Origin: Propylenella binzhouense
Lineage (GTDB): Bacteria > Pseudomonadota > Alphaproteobacteria > Rhizobiales > Afifellaceae
Direction: 5' to 3'
Assembly (NCBI RefSeq): GCF_009866965.1
Contig: NZ_SPKJ01000007.1
Coordinates: 1 to 64,000 of the forward strand
Length of the DNA stretch: 64,000 nucleotides
Made by a program: the position numbers and the translations under genes. This document shows, piece by piece, positions 1 to 8,426 of the stretch (position 1 is its first letter; the number at the start of each line of letters is the position of its first letter). A model generated the notes under the pieces. That model was not told the DNA's origin. It saw only the letters and a list, made by a program, of their open reading frames with translations, and searched no databases.

Positions 1-39
1 CCCGGCGCGCCCGCCGACCGGCCGGCGGAAGCCGGGGCC

Positions 40-1587
40 GTGCGCGAGGACCGGCTCCTCGCGCTCGCGCGCCGCCGTCCGCTCGCGCTCACGGCGGCCG
101 TCGCCGTCCTCTACGCGCTCCCCTTCGCGCTCGCCCGGCTTCTCGCCTCGCCCTCGCTCGGCACCGACGACGTCAACGAGAACGTGCTGACCCAGAGCTG
201 GCAATGGGGCTACACCGCCCGCCAGCCGCCCCTCTACGACTGGCTCCTGATCTCGCTCCAGACGGTCACCGGGCCCGAGCTGCCGTCCTTCCTCGTCATC
301 CGCTATGCGACCCTGATCCTGGCGATCCTCGCTTATGCGGCGCTCGCCCGGCACGTCCTGCGGGATCGGGCCTGGGCGGTCGTGGCGGCCCTCTCTTTGA
401 CGCTCGTCTACCAGATCGGATGGCTGCAGCATCAGGTCTTCACGCACACGGCGCTGGTCGTGCTCGCCGTCCCGGTCTGCGCGCTCGCGGCTTTGCGCTG
501 GCTGGAGCGCCCGGATGCCGGCCGGGCGGTCGCGCTCGGAGCCGCCATCGCCTTCGGCTTCTACGCGAAGCACAGCTTCGCCGCCTTCATCGGAACCTTC
601 CTGGCGGCCGCGCTCCTGCAGGCGCCGATCCGCGCCAGGCTCGCCGTCCGCACCGCGCCGCTCGCCGTCCTCGCCGCGGTCGCGCTCTATCTGCCCTATG
701 CGCTCTGGCTCGCCTTCGGCGGGCAGAGCCTCCTGCAGCAGGTCGAGAACCGGCTCCTCACCGACGAGACCTATCGCGAGCGGGTGCTTCGCGGGCTCCT
801 CGACATCCCGCTCACCGTGCTCGGGTTCCTGTCGCCGCTCCTGCCGCTTCTCGTCGTGTTCTTTCCACGCGCCTTTTCGCCGAAATTCGCCCGCGCCGCC
901 TCCGGCGAGCCCGATTTCGCCCGCCTCTTCCGCGATCAGGCGCTCTTCGCCCTCGCGCTGATGGTGGTCGGCCTGCTCTTCTTCGGCGTGGGCGTGTTCA
1001 AGGAGAGCCACATGCAGGCGCTCTTCCTGCTCGCGCCGCTCTGGCTCTTCGCGCGGGTCGAGGCGTCGGCGCCGTCCGCCCGGCGCGTCCGGCTGTTCGT
1101 CCGGCTGGTGGCGGCCGCGGCGCTCTTCACCTTCGCCGTCAAGATCGGCGCCTTCGTCTGGAAGGACCGGCCCTTCTGCACGCCGATCTGCCGGGACATC
1201 AAGCCCTATGACCGGCTCGCCGAAGCGCTCGCGCAACGCGGTGCGGCGACCGGCACCCTGATCGGCGGCGACGAATATGTTGCGGGAAATCTGAGGCGGC
1301 TCTTTCCCGAGGCGCGGGTGCTCGGACTGCGGATGAGCTATTTCCGGCCGCCCGCGGACCCGGCGCGGCAGCAGGTCTGCCTGCTCGTCTACGATTCCGG
1401 TCCGGACGGCTCCAGGCCGCCGCCGCTCGACCGGATGGCGAGCGAGTTCGGGCCGGCGGCGCCGGCGGAGGGAAGCGCGGTGGTGGCGATCGACGAGCCC
1501 TGGTCGCGGCCGTTCGGGCCGGCGGGCTGGCGGACCAGCCATTGGGGCATCGTGGCGCTCGACCCTGCCGGCGAAGCCTGCCGGTGA
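40..1587 (+). CDS. GT39/ArnT-like membrane glycosyltransferase
   Basis: Predicted inner-membrane glycosyltransferase of the PMT/ArnT (GT39) type, which moves a sugar from a polyprenyl-phosphate donor to an envelope acceptor. The 515-aa protein has about ten hydrophobic segments, beginning with TM1 at residues 14-35. The first periplasmic loop carries an acidic DD at about residues 48-49 followed by a GYTARQPPLYDW-type stretch, the layout of the family active site. The C-terminal 130 residues are soluble. The start is uncertain: the GTG used here has no clear ribosome binding site and the frame stays open to the window edge, so the true start may lie upstream. The acceptor is unknown. It converges on the small gene at 1693-1902. 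Confidence 0.8.
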   Translation: MREDRLLALARRRPLALTAAVAVLYALPFALARLLASPSLGTDDVNENVLTQSWQWGYTARQPPLYDWLLISLQTVTGPELPSFLVIRYATLILAILAYAALARHVLRDRAWAVVAALSLTLVYQIGWLQHQVFTHTALVVLAVPVCALAALRWLERPDAGRAVALGAAIAFGFYAKHSFAAFIGTFLAAALLQAPIRARLAVRTAPLAVLAAVALYLPYALWLAFGGQSLLQQVENRLLTDETYRERVLRGLLDIPLTVLGFLSPLLPLLVVFFPRAFSPKFARAASGEPDFARLFRDQALFALALMVVGLLFFGVGVFKESHMQALFLLAPLWLFARVEASAPSARRVRLFVRLVAAAALFTFAVKIGAFVWKDRPFCTPICRDIKPYDRLAEALAQRGAATGTLIGGDEYVAGNLRRLFPEARVLGLRMSYFRPPADPARQQVCLLVYDSGPDGSRPPPLDRMASEFGPAAPAEGSAVVAIDEPWSRPFGPAGWRTSHWGIVALDPAGEACR

Positions 1588-1602
1588 CGCGGTAGCGCCA
1601 GA

Positions 1603-1632
1603 AAAAGCAATGCCGCCGGAAATCGGCGGCAT
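1603..1632 (-). terminator. Rho-independent terminator of the 69-aa gene
   Basis: A perfect 9-bp stem (ATGCCGCCG at 1610-1618, CGGCGGCAT at 1624-1632) with a 5-nt loop. Read on the minus strand, the stem is followed within three bases by a run of five T (1603-1607), as expected for intrinsic termination of the gene that ends at 1693. It also lies 23 nt past the stop codon of the converging glycosyltransferase gene and may act in both directions. Confidence 0.7.
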
Positions 1633-1692
1633 GCTCCGTTCCGGTCGGCCTTGCCGCCCGGCATTCGTTGTTGCGGACGGGATCCCGGCCGC

Positions 1693-1902
1693 TTACTTCG
1701 CGCCGAGAAGGCGAGCCTCGATCTCGGGGTCGATGCCGACGATCATCAGATCCTCGGGACGGGCGCGGCGCCGGCTCTCCCAGGCGTTCGCGACCGCGAC
1801 GCTGGCAAAGAACAGGTCGGCCCATTCCGAAACGCGGCGGCCGAAGCCACGGAAGCCGCCTTCGGCCGGGGCGTGGGTGAGAGTTGTCGTTCCGACAGAC
1901 AT
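1693..1902 (-). CDS. Small conserved hypothetical protein (69 aa)
   Basis: Short gene with good expression signals: GGAGGT lies 4 nt upstream of the ATG on the minus strand, and a strong hairpin terminator follows the stop codon. The 69-aa product begins [12 protein letters not shown], has an aromatic/hydrophobic middle ([20 protein letters not shown]) and ends in an acidic, proline-containing tail. There is no signal peptide, Cys pair or recognisable enzyme motif. The WADLFFAS...AWESRRR section is likely one amphipathic helix. I do not know its function. The signals make it more than a chance frame even though it runs opposite to the guaA upstream region. Confidence 0.65.
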   Translation of the reverse strand: MSVGTTTLTHAPAEGGFRGFGRRVSEWADLFFASVAVANAWESRRRARPEDLMIVGIDPEIEARLLGAK

Positions 1903-2115
1903 TTAGACCTCCATCGCTGTCGTGGTAGAAATAATACCAGCGATGGTGCACCGCAACATACACCACCGCAGCGCTGCCATGCGCTGAGTGAATGCATGCC
2001 TGGGATGCGCGCGTCCTGCGCTTGCGCGCTGGAGGGAGGGGGGAGCGGCGCCCGGCCGCGCGCGCTCCCCGTCGCGGCCGTTGCGGATGCCTGCGGTATT
2101 GCCTACACGCGTGCC

Positions 2116-3684
2116 ATGACAGAGCCCGTCAGCGCCGTCCACGACACGGTCCTCATCGTCGATTTCGGAAGCCAGGTGACGCAGCTCATCGCGCGGCGCG
2201 TGCGCGAGGCCGGGGTCTATTCCGAGGTGGTGCCGTTCCAGGCGGCGGAGGCCGCGCTCGCGCGCCTCGCCCCGAAGGCGATCATCCTTTCCGGCGGGCC
2301 GGCGAGCGTCCACGGCGCGGAGAGCCCGCAGGCCGCGCCGGCGCTTCTGGAGGCCGGCGTCCCGGTGCTCGGCATCTGCTACGGCGAGCAGGCGATCTGC
2401 GCCCGGCTCGGCGGGTCGGTCGTTCCGGCGGAAGAGCGCGAGTTCGGCCGCGCCTTCGTCGAGATCGTGGCCGAGAGCCCGCTTTTCGAGGGCGTGTGGG
2501 AGCCCGGCACAAGGCATCAGGTCTGGATGAGCCACGGCGACAAGGTGGTCGCCATTCCGCCCGGCTTCCGGCCGATCGCGGTGACGGAAGGATCGCCGTT
2601 CGCCGCGATCGCCGACGAATCGCGCCGGATCTACGGCGTCCAGTTCCATCTCGAGGTCGTCCACACGCCGGACGGGGCGAAGCTCATCTCCAATTTCGTG
2701 CATCGCATCGCCGGCCTCGCCGGCGACTGGACGATGGCGAAGTTCAAGGACGAGGCGATCGGACGGATCAGGGCGCAGGTCGGGCAGGGGCGCGTGATCT
2801 GCGGCCTTTCCGGCGGCGTCGATTCGGCCGTCGCGGCCGTCCTCATCCACGAGGCGATCGGTGAGCGGCTCACCTGCATCTTCGTCGATCACGGCCTGAT
2901 GCGGCAGGACGAGGCGCGGCAGGTCGTCGAGCTCTTCCGCGGCCATTACAACATCCCGCTCGTCCACGTGGATGCGGCCGCGACCTTCCTCGCCGCGCTC
3001 GCGGGCGTCGCCGATCCCGAGGCGAAGCGGAAGACGATCGGCCGCCTCTTCGTCGAGACCTTCGAGGCGGAGGCGGAGAAGATCGGCGGCGCCGGCTTCC
3101 TCGCCCAGGGCACGCTCTATCCGGACGTGATCGAGAGCGTCTCCTTCACCGGCGGCCCGTCCGTCACCATCAAGTCGCACCACAATGTCGGCGGGCTGCC
3201 CGAGCGCATGAACATGGCGCTCGTCGAGCCGCTCCGGATGCTCTTCAAGGACGAGGTGCGGGCGCTCGGGCGCGAGCTCGGCCTGCCGGAGGCCTTTGTC
3301 GGGCGCCATCCCTTTCCGGGGCCGGGCCTTGCGATCCGCTGCCCCGGCGCCGTCACGCGCGAGAAGCTCGACGTGCTCAGGAAGGCGGACGCGATCTATC
3401 TCGACGAGATCCGCAAGGCGGGCCTCTACGACGCGATCTGGCAGGCCTTCGCCGTGCTGCTTCCGGTCCAGACCGTCGGCGTGATGGGCGACAGCCGCAC
3501 CTATGACAGCGTGCTGGCGCTGCGCGCCGTCACCTCGGTCGACGGCATGACCGCCGACTTCTTCCATTTCGACATGGCCTTTCTCGGCCGCGCCGCCACC
3601 CGCATCATCAACGAGGTGAAGGGCGTCAACCGCGTCGTCTACGACGTGACCTCCAAACCCCCCGGGACCATCGAGTGGGAATGA
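2116..3684 (+). CDS. guaA: GMP synthase (glutamine-hydrolysing)
   Basis: Converts XMP to GMP with ATP and glutamine, the last step of guanine nucleotide synthesis, in the cytoplasm. The 522-aa length fits the family. The N-terminal class I amidotransferase domain begins [12 protein letters not shown] and has the nucleophile Cys in GICYGEQ. The His and Glu of the triad are in QFHLEVVHT, where most family members read HPE. The ATP pyrophosphatase domain has the SGGVDS loop, and the protein ends in the usual [18 protein letters not shown]. The frame is open upstream to 1651, but the ATG at 2116 gives the normal length and N-terminus. Its 3' end is a known integration target for genomic islands, and accessory DNA follows it here. 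Confidence 0.97.
   Translation: MTEPVSAVHDTVLIVDFGSQVTQLIARRVREAGVYSEVVPFQAAEAALARLAPKAIILSGGPASVHGAESPQAAPALLEAGVPVLGICYGEQAICARLGGSVVPAEEREFGRAFVEIVAESPLFEGVWEPGTRHQVWMSHGDKVVAIPPGFRPIAVTEGSPFAAIADESRRIYGVQFHLEVVHTPDGAKLISNFVHRIAGLAGDWTMAKFKDEAIGRIRAQVGQGRVICGLSGGVDSAVAAVLIHEAIGERLTCIFVDHGLMRQDEARQVVELFRGHYNIPLVHVDAAATFLAALAGVADPEAKRKTIGRLFVETFEAEAEKIGGAGFLAQGTLYPDVIESVSFTGGPSVTIKSHHNVGGLPERMNMALVEPLRMLFKDEVRALGRELGLPEAFVGRHPFPGPGLAIRCPGAVTREKLDVLRKADAIYLDEIRKAGLYDAIWQAFAVLLPVQTVGVMGDSRTYDSVLALRAVTSVDGMTADFFHFDMAFLGRAATRIINEVKGVNRVVYDVTSKPPGTIEWE
3661..3684 (+). other. Putative island attachment site at the 3' end of guaA
   Basis: Guanine-synthase genes are a documented integration site for genomic islands, which insert at the 3' end and restore the last codons. 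Here the coding sequence is followed at once by AT-richer DNA, a transposon relic and catabolic genes. I found no second copy of the guaA 3' end and no integrase in the window, so the other boundary is not visible and this call rests on context. Confidence 0.3.
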
Positions 3685-4132
3685 TTTTGGTCTATCCGGA
3701 CATATCCAAAACTACGCTAGGATACGATCTAACTCATTGATATAAATAAGTATTCCTGTCTGTATCTATCGATGCCTATCGGTGGACTCTTTGACGGGCC
3801 GAGTCCTGCGTTGTTTCACATCCGGTCTCGGAGCGCGGAGAATTGGTTTTGAACGGCGAGCCGCAAGCCACGCCTGAACCTCGTCCAAATCCCAAACGAC
3901 GCATCTTGGGGTCAAAGCAAAGCGCCGCGGAGATTCGCCGCGCTACTCCATTTCGTAAATTGTGCTGTCAGCCAATGGCACGATCTCGCGCAACTGCTGC
4001 CGCCGACTCGTTTTCTTGATCGGCGTGATAGCGTGAGTGCTCAAGTTGCGTCTCCTCTGGTTCCAAGTGAGGAGATAGAGAGCAATAGATCCGAAAAGAT
4101 GGAAGCCGCCATTACTCCTTATCGGGCATTAG
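3685..4132. other. 448-bp stretch without a recognisable gene
   Basis: The first 90 bp after guaA are clearly AT-rich compared with both flanks. The rest shows no open frame with a ribosome binding site and no family resemblance. A short frame from 4033 has no support, because the IstB-like coding homology that starts at 4133 is in another frame. I see no convincing terminator hairpin. It is probably the junction between chromosome and acquired DNA. Confidence 0.5.
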
Positions 4133-4488
4133 CGCGTCACGGCGAGAGGCCGCTTCTTCAACCTTGTCGACCTCGTCAGCCAACTCGAGCAGGAGAAGGC
4201 CGCTGGCCGAAGTGGAAGGACTGCCGAGACGCTCCTGCGCCATGACCTCATCGTCATCGACGAACTGGGCCATCTGACCTTCAGCCAGTCGGGCGCGGAG
4301 CTGCTCTTCCACCTGATCCGCAAGCTCTACGAGAACACCTCCATCATCATCACCACCAACCTTGCCTTCGCCGACTGGCCGCAGGTCTTCGGCGATGCAA
4401 AGATGACGACCGCCTGCTCGACCGGCTCACCCATCATTGCGACGTCGAAACCGGCAATGAAAGCTGGCGCTTCAAAAACCGCGCCTGA
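4133..4488 (+). pseudogene. IstB-like ATP-binding helper fragment (IS21 family)
   Basis: C-terminal half of an IS21-family IstB protein, the AAA+ helper that loads the transposase on target DNA. The recognisable stretch begins RFFNLVDLV, carries the Walker B-like VIDELG and continues through LLFHLIRKLYENTS, IIITTNLAF and VFGDAKMTTA. The N-terminal half with Walker A is missing. Just after KMTTA (about 4412) a one-base deletion shifts the frame; the expected LLDRLTHHCD...SWRFKNRA ending is read in the next frame and stops at 4486-4488. The gene is therefore truncated and frameshifted. No IstA remains in the window. Confidence 0.8.
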
Positions 4489-4610
4489 GCCTCACGACGT
4501 CACCGCACTCTGGGACCGCAGCCGCCCGGGCTGCGAAACCCCGACCATCTCCGCCGGGGCGGCCGCGCTCGTCCGCGTCACACGAGGAGGATGACTTCGG
4601 ACGCGAAAAC

Positions 4611-4639
4611 GGGGTGACGATTGAAAGCGAATTGAAACA
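4611..4639 (+). repeat. Putative right terminal repeat of the IS21 relic
   Basis: The segment beginning GGGGTGACGATTGAAAGCGA lies 122 bp past the istB remnant. From memory it resembles the terminal repeats of IS21-family elements that carry this type of IstB. No matching left end was found in the window, consistent with an element that lost its left part. Confidence 0.45.
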
Positions 4640-4777
4640 CTTGACGCCCAAGCCGCGACTATACCATCCCAGCAGATTAGCTGTGAACAAATTTCAACGC
4701 AACTTTTCCAAGGTGCGCGTTGACACTCTGCCGAATGACGACAGAAAATACGACTATGAGAGAATGGAGGATCTAAA

Positions 4778-5182
4778 GTGGAAATAAGACTGCACCATGT
4801 AAACGTAAATTCCTATGATGTGGCCAAAAGTGTTTCCTTTTATAAGGATATAGTTGGTTTTGATGCCGGAGAACATCGCCCTGCATTTACGGATAAGGAT
4901 GGCGCTTACATCCAGGAATCATATTGGTTCGGCGAGAAAAGGCGAGGACTGCATCTGTGCATGCCGAATCCAGATGTCACGCTGAGGCGTCGGTTTTCCA
5001 TTAATCCCACCGTTGGTGGCCATGCAGCCTTTACCGTTCCCGACATTTCGGCGCTTCGAAAAAGGCTGGACGCGGCAAATATCATGTACACAGATGCGGG
5101 AGATTGGGCAAGTATAGGCCTCAAGCAGATCTATGTTATGGATCCTTCTGGAAACGTTATTGAGTTCCATGAACTGATCTAA
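4778..5182 (+). CDS. VOC-family (glyoxalase/dioxygenase-like) protein
   Basis: Small metalloenzyme-type protein of the vicinal oxygen chelate superfamily (134 aa, one beta-alpha-beta-beta-beta pair plus repeat). Likely metal ligands are an early His in LHHVNVNS, the His of GGHAAFTV and the terminal Glu of VIEFHEL. Family members include lyases, epimerases and extradiol dioxygenases, so the reaction cannot be named. The start is GTG at 4778, 7 nt after a GGAGG box. It stands 87 bp ahead of a TTT substrate-binding protein in AT-richer DNA, so it may be the first gene of the catabolic set; an epimerase or isomerase role on a CoA ester would fit. Confidence 0.75.
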   Translation: MEIRLHHVNVNSYDVAKSVSFYKDIVGFDAGEHRPAFTDKDGAYIQESYWFGEKRRGLHLCMPNPDVTLRRRFSINPTVGGHAAFTVPDISALRKRLDAANIMYTDAGDWASIGLKQIYVMDPSGNVIEFHELI

Positions 5183-5269
5183 CGCCGAAAAGGTGGTGCG
5201 TCTTTTCATAGATCATATCAGTTCCTTTGATGAGAACATCTGACACCATTATTCGGGAGGAATAGAAAA

Positions 5270-6217
5270 ATGAAGAATATCAGCCGAAGGTTTTTCGGCG
5301 CTGCGTTGGCCCTGGGTTTCTGCTTTGGGTTCGGCCCTGCCGCAATGTCCCAGGAATATCCAAGCAAGCCCATTCGCTTCATCGTTCCGAACGGGCCGGG
5401 CAATTCGGTGGACATCGTAACGCGGCTGGTAGCGTCCAAACTGCATGAGCGCCTCGGCTGGAATACAGTGGTGGAAAACATCGCTGGCGGAAAGAATGTT
5501 CCGGGCGCCAGGGCTGTCCTGGATGCGCCTGCAGACGGCTACACTGTATTCTCTCCCGGCGCGTCGATCGCCATCTACACGGCCGCCGGTGCTCCTTATG
5601 ATCTAGTCAAGGACTTTGATCCAGTCACCAGGCTCATCGACCTGCAGATCATCATCGCTGCCAGCCTGGATATGCCCTTCGACAGTATAGCCGAGGCCGT
5701 CTCATACTCAAAGGAAAACCCCGGCAAGCTCACATTCGCCGCCTATGAGGCCGGGTCCGGCACCCATCTCGCCGGCGAATTGCTCAAGCTGAATACCGGA
5801 ATAGACATGCGCCACGTTCCATACAAGGATTCGACCTTTTTGGTCGACCTCATGTCGGGGCGGGTTGCGCTGGGCGTTTTCAGCGCTACGACTCTGGCAG
5901 GCCCGCTGGCCGAGGGGAAAATCCGCGCACTGGGCGTCCTGGGCAAACGCAGGAGTTCGACGCTGCCTGATGTCTCGACAATCTCGGAGCAGGGGCTTCC
6001 AGAAATGGATGCCGAATCCTGGGTAGGATTGATCGTCAAAAAGGGGACGCCGCCGGAGATCATCCAAACTCTGAACAAGGAGGTGGTGGAAATCCTGAAG
6101 CTTCCCGATGTGGTGCAGCGCATCGAGCAAATAGGGGGAATTCCAGCCGGTGAAGAAGTCGCCAGTTTCGATAAGAAGAACAAAGATGATGTGGAAATGT
6201 ATACCAATATTCTCTAG
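5270..6217 (+). CDS. TTT-family periplasmic substrate-binding protein (TctC/Bug type)
   Basis: Exported binding protein of a tripartite tricarboxylate transporter, 315 aa. It has an Arg-rich start, a hydrophobic signal segment (about residues 8-24) and a probable cleavage site near AMSQ-EYPSKP. The mature protein opens with the Bug hallmark YPSKPIRFIVP and then the G-P-G-N-S-V-D ligand loop; a second conserved region is near VPYKDSTFLVDLMSG. The ribosome binding site GGGAGGAA precedes the ATG. Bug proteins bind carboxylates by two bridging waters. No permease genes are adjacent: the only TctB/TctA pair lies 8 kb downstream with its own binding protein, so this one probably shares that permease or serves as an alternative receptor. 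Confidence 0.9.
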   Translation: MKNISRRFFGAALALGFCFGFGPAAMSQEYPSKPIRFIVPNGPGNSVDIVTRLVASKLHERLGWNTVVENIAGGKNVPGARAVLDAPADGYTVFSPGASIAIYTAAGAPYDLVKDFDPVTRLIDLQIIIAASLDMPFDSIAEAVSYSKENPGKLTFAAYEAGSGTHLAGELLKLNTGIDMRHVPYKDSTFLVDLMSGRVALGVFSATTLAGPLAEGKIRALGVLGKRRSSTLPDVSTISEQGLPEMDAESWVGLIVKKGTPPEIIQTLNKEVVEILKLPDVVQRIEQIGGIPAGEEVASFDKKNKDDVEMYTNIL

Positions 6218-6260
6218 AAGACGAAGATCAACCTGAAATAAGTTTATCGAGGATGAAAAA

Positions 6261-7211
6261 TTGAAGCGAGTTCTTTTGGGCTTTCAGGAGCGGCGCTGTC
6301 AAGCGCCCTCCCTTCCGCGTGGGCGGCCTAACTTGACCGTCCTTGACGGAAAGGCCGTGGTGTTTACTGGCTCAGGCCGGGGGATTGGTGCAGCCTGTGC
6401 CCGCTCGGCCGCCTCGGAGGGCGCCAAGGTCGTCATCAACGACGTTGCCGGCAACCTCGTGGACAAGGTGGTTGCCGAAATCCGCGAGGAAGGCGGGCAA
6501 GCCATCGGGTTCGCTTGCGACGTCTCTAGTTCTGCGGAAGCTCTCAAACTTATATCCTGCTGCTGCGACAGTTTTGGTAGAATAGACGGCTTGGTCAACA
6601 ACGCGGCGCTGATAAAACATCATTCGATCGATGAAATGGATGAGCAAGACATTGATGCGCTGTTGCGCGTCAATGTGATGGGGACCATCCATTGCGGGCG
6701 TCACGCGGTGGCGCGCATGAAGGCGCAGGACGGTAACGCGTCGATCGTGAACGTCACGTCCGGATCGCAGATGGGTCTCGCCGGCGCGAGCGTGTACAGC
6801 GCCACCAAGGGCGCGGTTGCATCCCTCACATATTCATGGGCGCTGGAATTGGATGGCTCGCCCATACGCGTGAATGCCGTGTCGCCCTACGCCGAGACAC
6901 GCATGTCGCAGGCGACGGATGCCTTTCGGCACAGGAAGGGTGAGCCGGCTCGTGCGGCAGCATTGCCGGAGCCCGCCGCTAATGCGCCTCTGGTCAATTT
7001 TCTCCTGTCCGACCTGAGCGAGGGAATAATCGGACAGGTGTTCCGTCTGGCGGGGGATGAGCTGAATACCGTCACACATCCGGCCCTGCTTTGTCCACCG
7101 GCCGTTCGCCGTGACTGGTCGGCCCAGAAGATTGATGCCATCCTGAAAGCCGAACTGTCCGGCATGCTGCAGCCCCTGGGTTATCAGTCGGTCGTTCAAA
7201 GGCCGGTCTAA
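6261..7211 (+). CDS. SDR-family NAD(P)-dependent oxidoreductase
   Basis: Classical short-chain dehydrogenase/reductase. The dinucleotide loop TGSGRGIG is at residues 36-43, NNAA is near 110, and the catalytic Ser...Tyr-x-x-x-Lys is Y179/K183 (YSATK) preceded by IVNVTSGSQ. It probably interconverts a hydroxyl and a keto group, perhaps on a hydroxyacyl-CoA. The TTG at 6261 has a GAGG box 8 nt upstream; a second TTG at 6333 would give a more usual SDR N-terminus without the 24-residue Arg-rich leader, and I cannot decide between them. It lies 43 bp after the binding-protein gene in the same direction and converges on the LysR gene. Confidence 0.87.
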   Translation: MKRVLLGFQERRCQAPSLPRGRPNLTVLDGKAVVFTGSGRGIGAACARSAASEGAKVVINDVAGNLVDKVVAEIREEGGQAIGFACDVSSSAEALKLISCCCDSFGRIDGLVNNAALIKHHSIDEMDEQDIDALLRVNVMGTIHCGRHAVARMKAQDGNASIVNVTSGSQMGLAGASVYSATKGAVASLTYSWALELDGSPIRVNAVSPYAETRMSQATDAFRHRKGEPARAAALPEPAANAPLVNFLLSDLSEGIIGQVFRLAGDELNTVTHPALLCPPAVRRDWSAQKIDAILKAELSGMLQPLGYQSVVQRPV

Positions 7212-7346
7212 CCGACGTCCAGTTCATCATGGCGTCTCTTTGCACCGCCATCATGATGTGTCTTCTTGTTTGAAAACGTTCTTCTGAACGTGCCATGCTG
7301 CATGCGTGTAGGATGGATGAGGTTGTTGCCGCGCGAATGCCGCCGG

Positions 7347-8261
7347 TCAATTCGACTGGATGATATTCCTGTCCAGGTTCCAGTCCTGGGCCGACAGCTT
7401 TCGACGGATATATTCGATGAACAATCGCAGACGCGGGCTTAAATTCTTTCGCGCCCTGTAGATGGCGTATATCCCTTCCAGATATGTATACGGCGTAAAA
7501 AGTTCGACTAGCCGGCCTTCCTCCAGATCCTTGGCGATCATATATCCCGGCAGTCGCGCTATGCCGACGCCATCCAGCACCAGCCCAAGCAGGAAACCGG
7601 CCTGATCGACTACGACCTTGCTGTTGATCGGCACACGGGTCACGACGCCTTCCTTCACGAAAGGCCAAGCGTCCCGTTCGGGCATGGAATAATTCAGGAG
7701 CTGGTGCGTTGCCAACTCGCTCGGCTTTGTCGGTACACCTGCGCGTTCGAGGTAGAGGGGCGAGGCGCATACAACGCGCTTGCTGGCCGCGATCCGCCTC
7801 GCGACCAAGGACGAGTCTGCCAGTTCGCCGAACTGAATCGCTATATCCGTGTCTTCGGTTAGCCCGAAGAACTTCGGACCGACGCGGAGTTCAAATTTCA
7901 GGCTCGTATATCGCGCCAGGAATTCCGGCAGTATCGGAGCAATCTGTCCCTGTGCGAAAGCCGGCGACGTGTGAATCCTGATCGTGCCGTGAGGGACTTT
8001 GATCAGCGATTCCGCCAGTTCATCCACCTCCTGAATCGCGTTCAGCACTCGGGTGATACTGCTCAGATAAAGTTCTCCTTCACGCGTCAGCATGACGAAC
8101 TTGGAGGTGCGATCGAACAGGCGTATCTTGAGCCTGTCCTCGATCCTGTTGACCATCTTGCTGATCGCCGACGGCGAAAGCCGCAAGGCGCGCGCGGCAG
8201 AGGAGAAATTGCCGTTCTTCGCGACGGCGGCGATCATGTTGAACTCGTCGAACCGGTTCAT
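7347..8261 (-). CDS. LysR-type transcriptional regulator
   Basis: DNA-binding regulator of 304 aa. The N-terminal winged helix-turn-helix spans about residues 4-62, with the recognition region FSSAARALRLSPSAISKMV and the following RLFDRTSK. A LysR effector-binding domain follows (about 90-300). It is divergent from the enoyl-CoA hydratase gene and the long catabolic operon behind it, the usual position of a LysR activator. A 7-7-7 inverted repeat in the 165-bp shared spacer (8319-8339) is the best candidate operator. The effector is unknown, presumably the imported acid or an early CoA ester. Confidence 0.93.
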   Translation of the reverse strand: MNRFDEFNMIAAVAKNGNFSSAARALRLSPSAISKMVNRIEDRLKIRLFDRTSKFVMLTREGELYLSSITRVLNAIQEVDELAESLIKVPHGTIRIHTSPAFAQGQIAPILPEFLARYTSLKFELRVGPKFFGLTEDTDIAIQFGELADSSLVARRIAASKRVVCASPLYLERAGVPTKPSELATHQLLNYSMPERDAWPFVKEGVVTRVPINSKVVVDQAGFLLGLVLDGVGIARLPGYMIAKDLEEGRLVELFTPYTYLEGIYAIYRARKNLSPRLRLFIEYIRRKLSAQDWNLDRNIIQSN

Positions 8262-8318
8262 GGAGCCCCCAATTCAATGCGGCGATCATGCTCCGCCGGA
8301 AAAGCATACACCAGGGCT

Positions 8319-8339
8319 GCTGTGAAGGAATCTCACAGC
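8319..8339. promoter_or_regulatory. Inverted repeat, candidate LysR operator
   Basis: Perfect inverted repeat GCTGTGA-N7-TCACAGC in the divergent spacer between the lysR gene (start 8261) and the enoyl-CoA hydratase gene (start 8427). It is centred about 68 bp from the lysR start and 98 bp from the hydratase start. Position and symmetry suit a regulator dimer; assignment to this LysR protein is inferred from proximity only. Confidence 0.45.
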
Positions 8340-8426
8340 GAATGTTCCAAATGCTTTCTAGCAGCTCCGGCGGCTCGCCCTTACCCTCCAGCCAGATAAT
8401 CGTTCGGCTGGACAACGGATAGACTT

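Noticed and set aside
1651-2115. N-terminal extension of guaA
   Set aside because: The frame is open, but it overlaps the minus-strand small gene and has no resemblance to GMP synthase. The ATG at 2116 gives the usual length.
2650-2661. HLE instead of HPE in the GuaA amidotransferase triad region as a sign of damage
   Set aside because: The catalytic His and Glu are kept and the gene is otherwise intact, so I treat it as lineage variation.
1903-3567. Long open frame (554 codons) on the minus strand opposite guaA
   Set aside because: It mirrors guaA in a high-GC codon frame, lacks a ribosome binding site and recognisable domains, and is rich in Arg, Asp and Leu repeats typical of shadow frames.
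4033-4245. 70-codon frame across the IS21 relic
   Set aside because: It crosses the istB remnant in the wrong frame and has no ribosome binding site.
7276-7291. ACGTTC-TTCT-GAACGT hairpin between the converging SDR and LysR genes
   Set aside because: The stem is only 6 bp and has no T-run in either direction; too weak to call a terminator.
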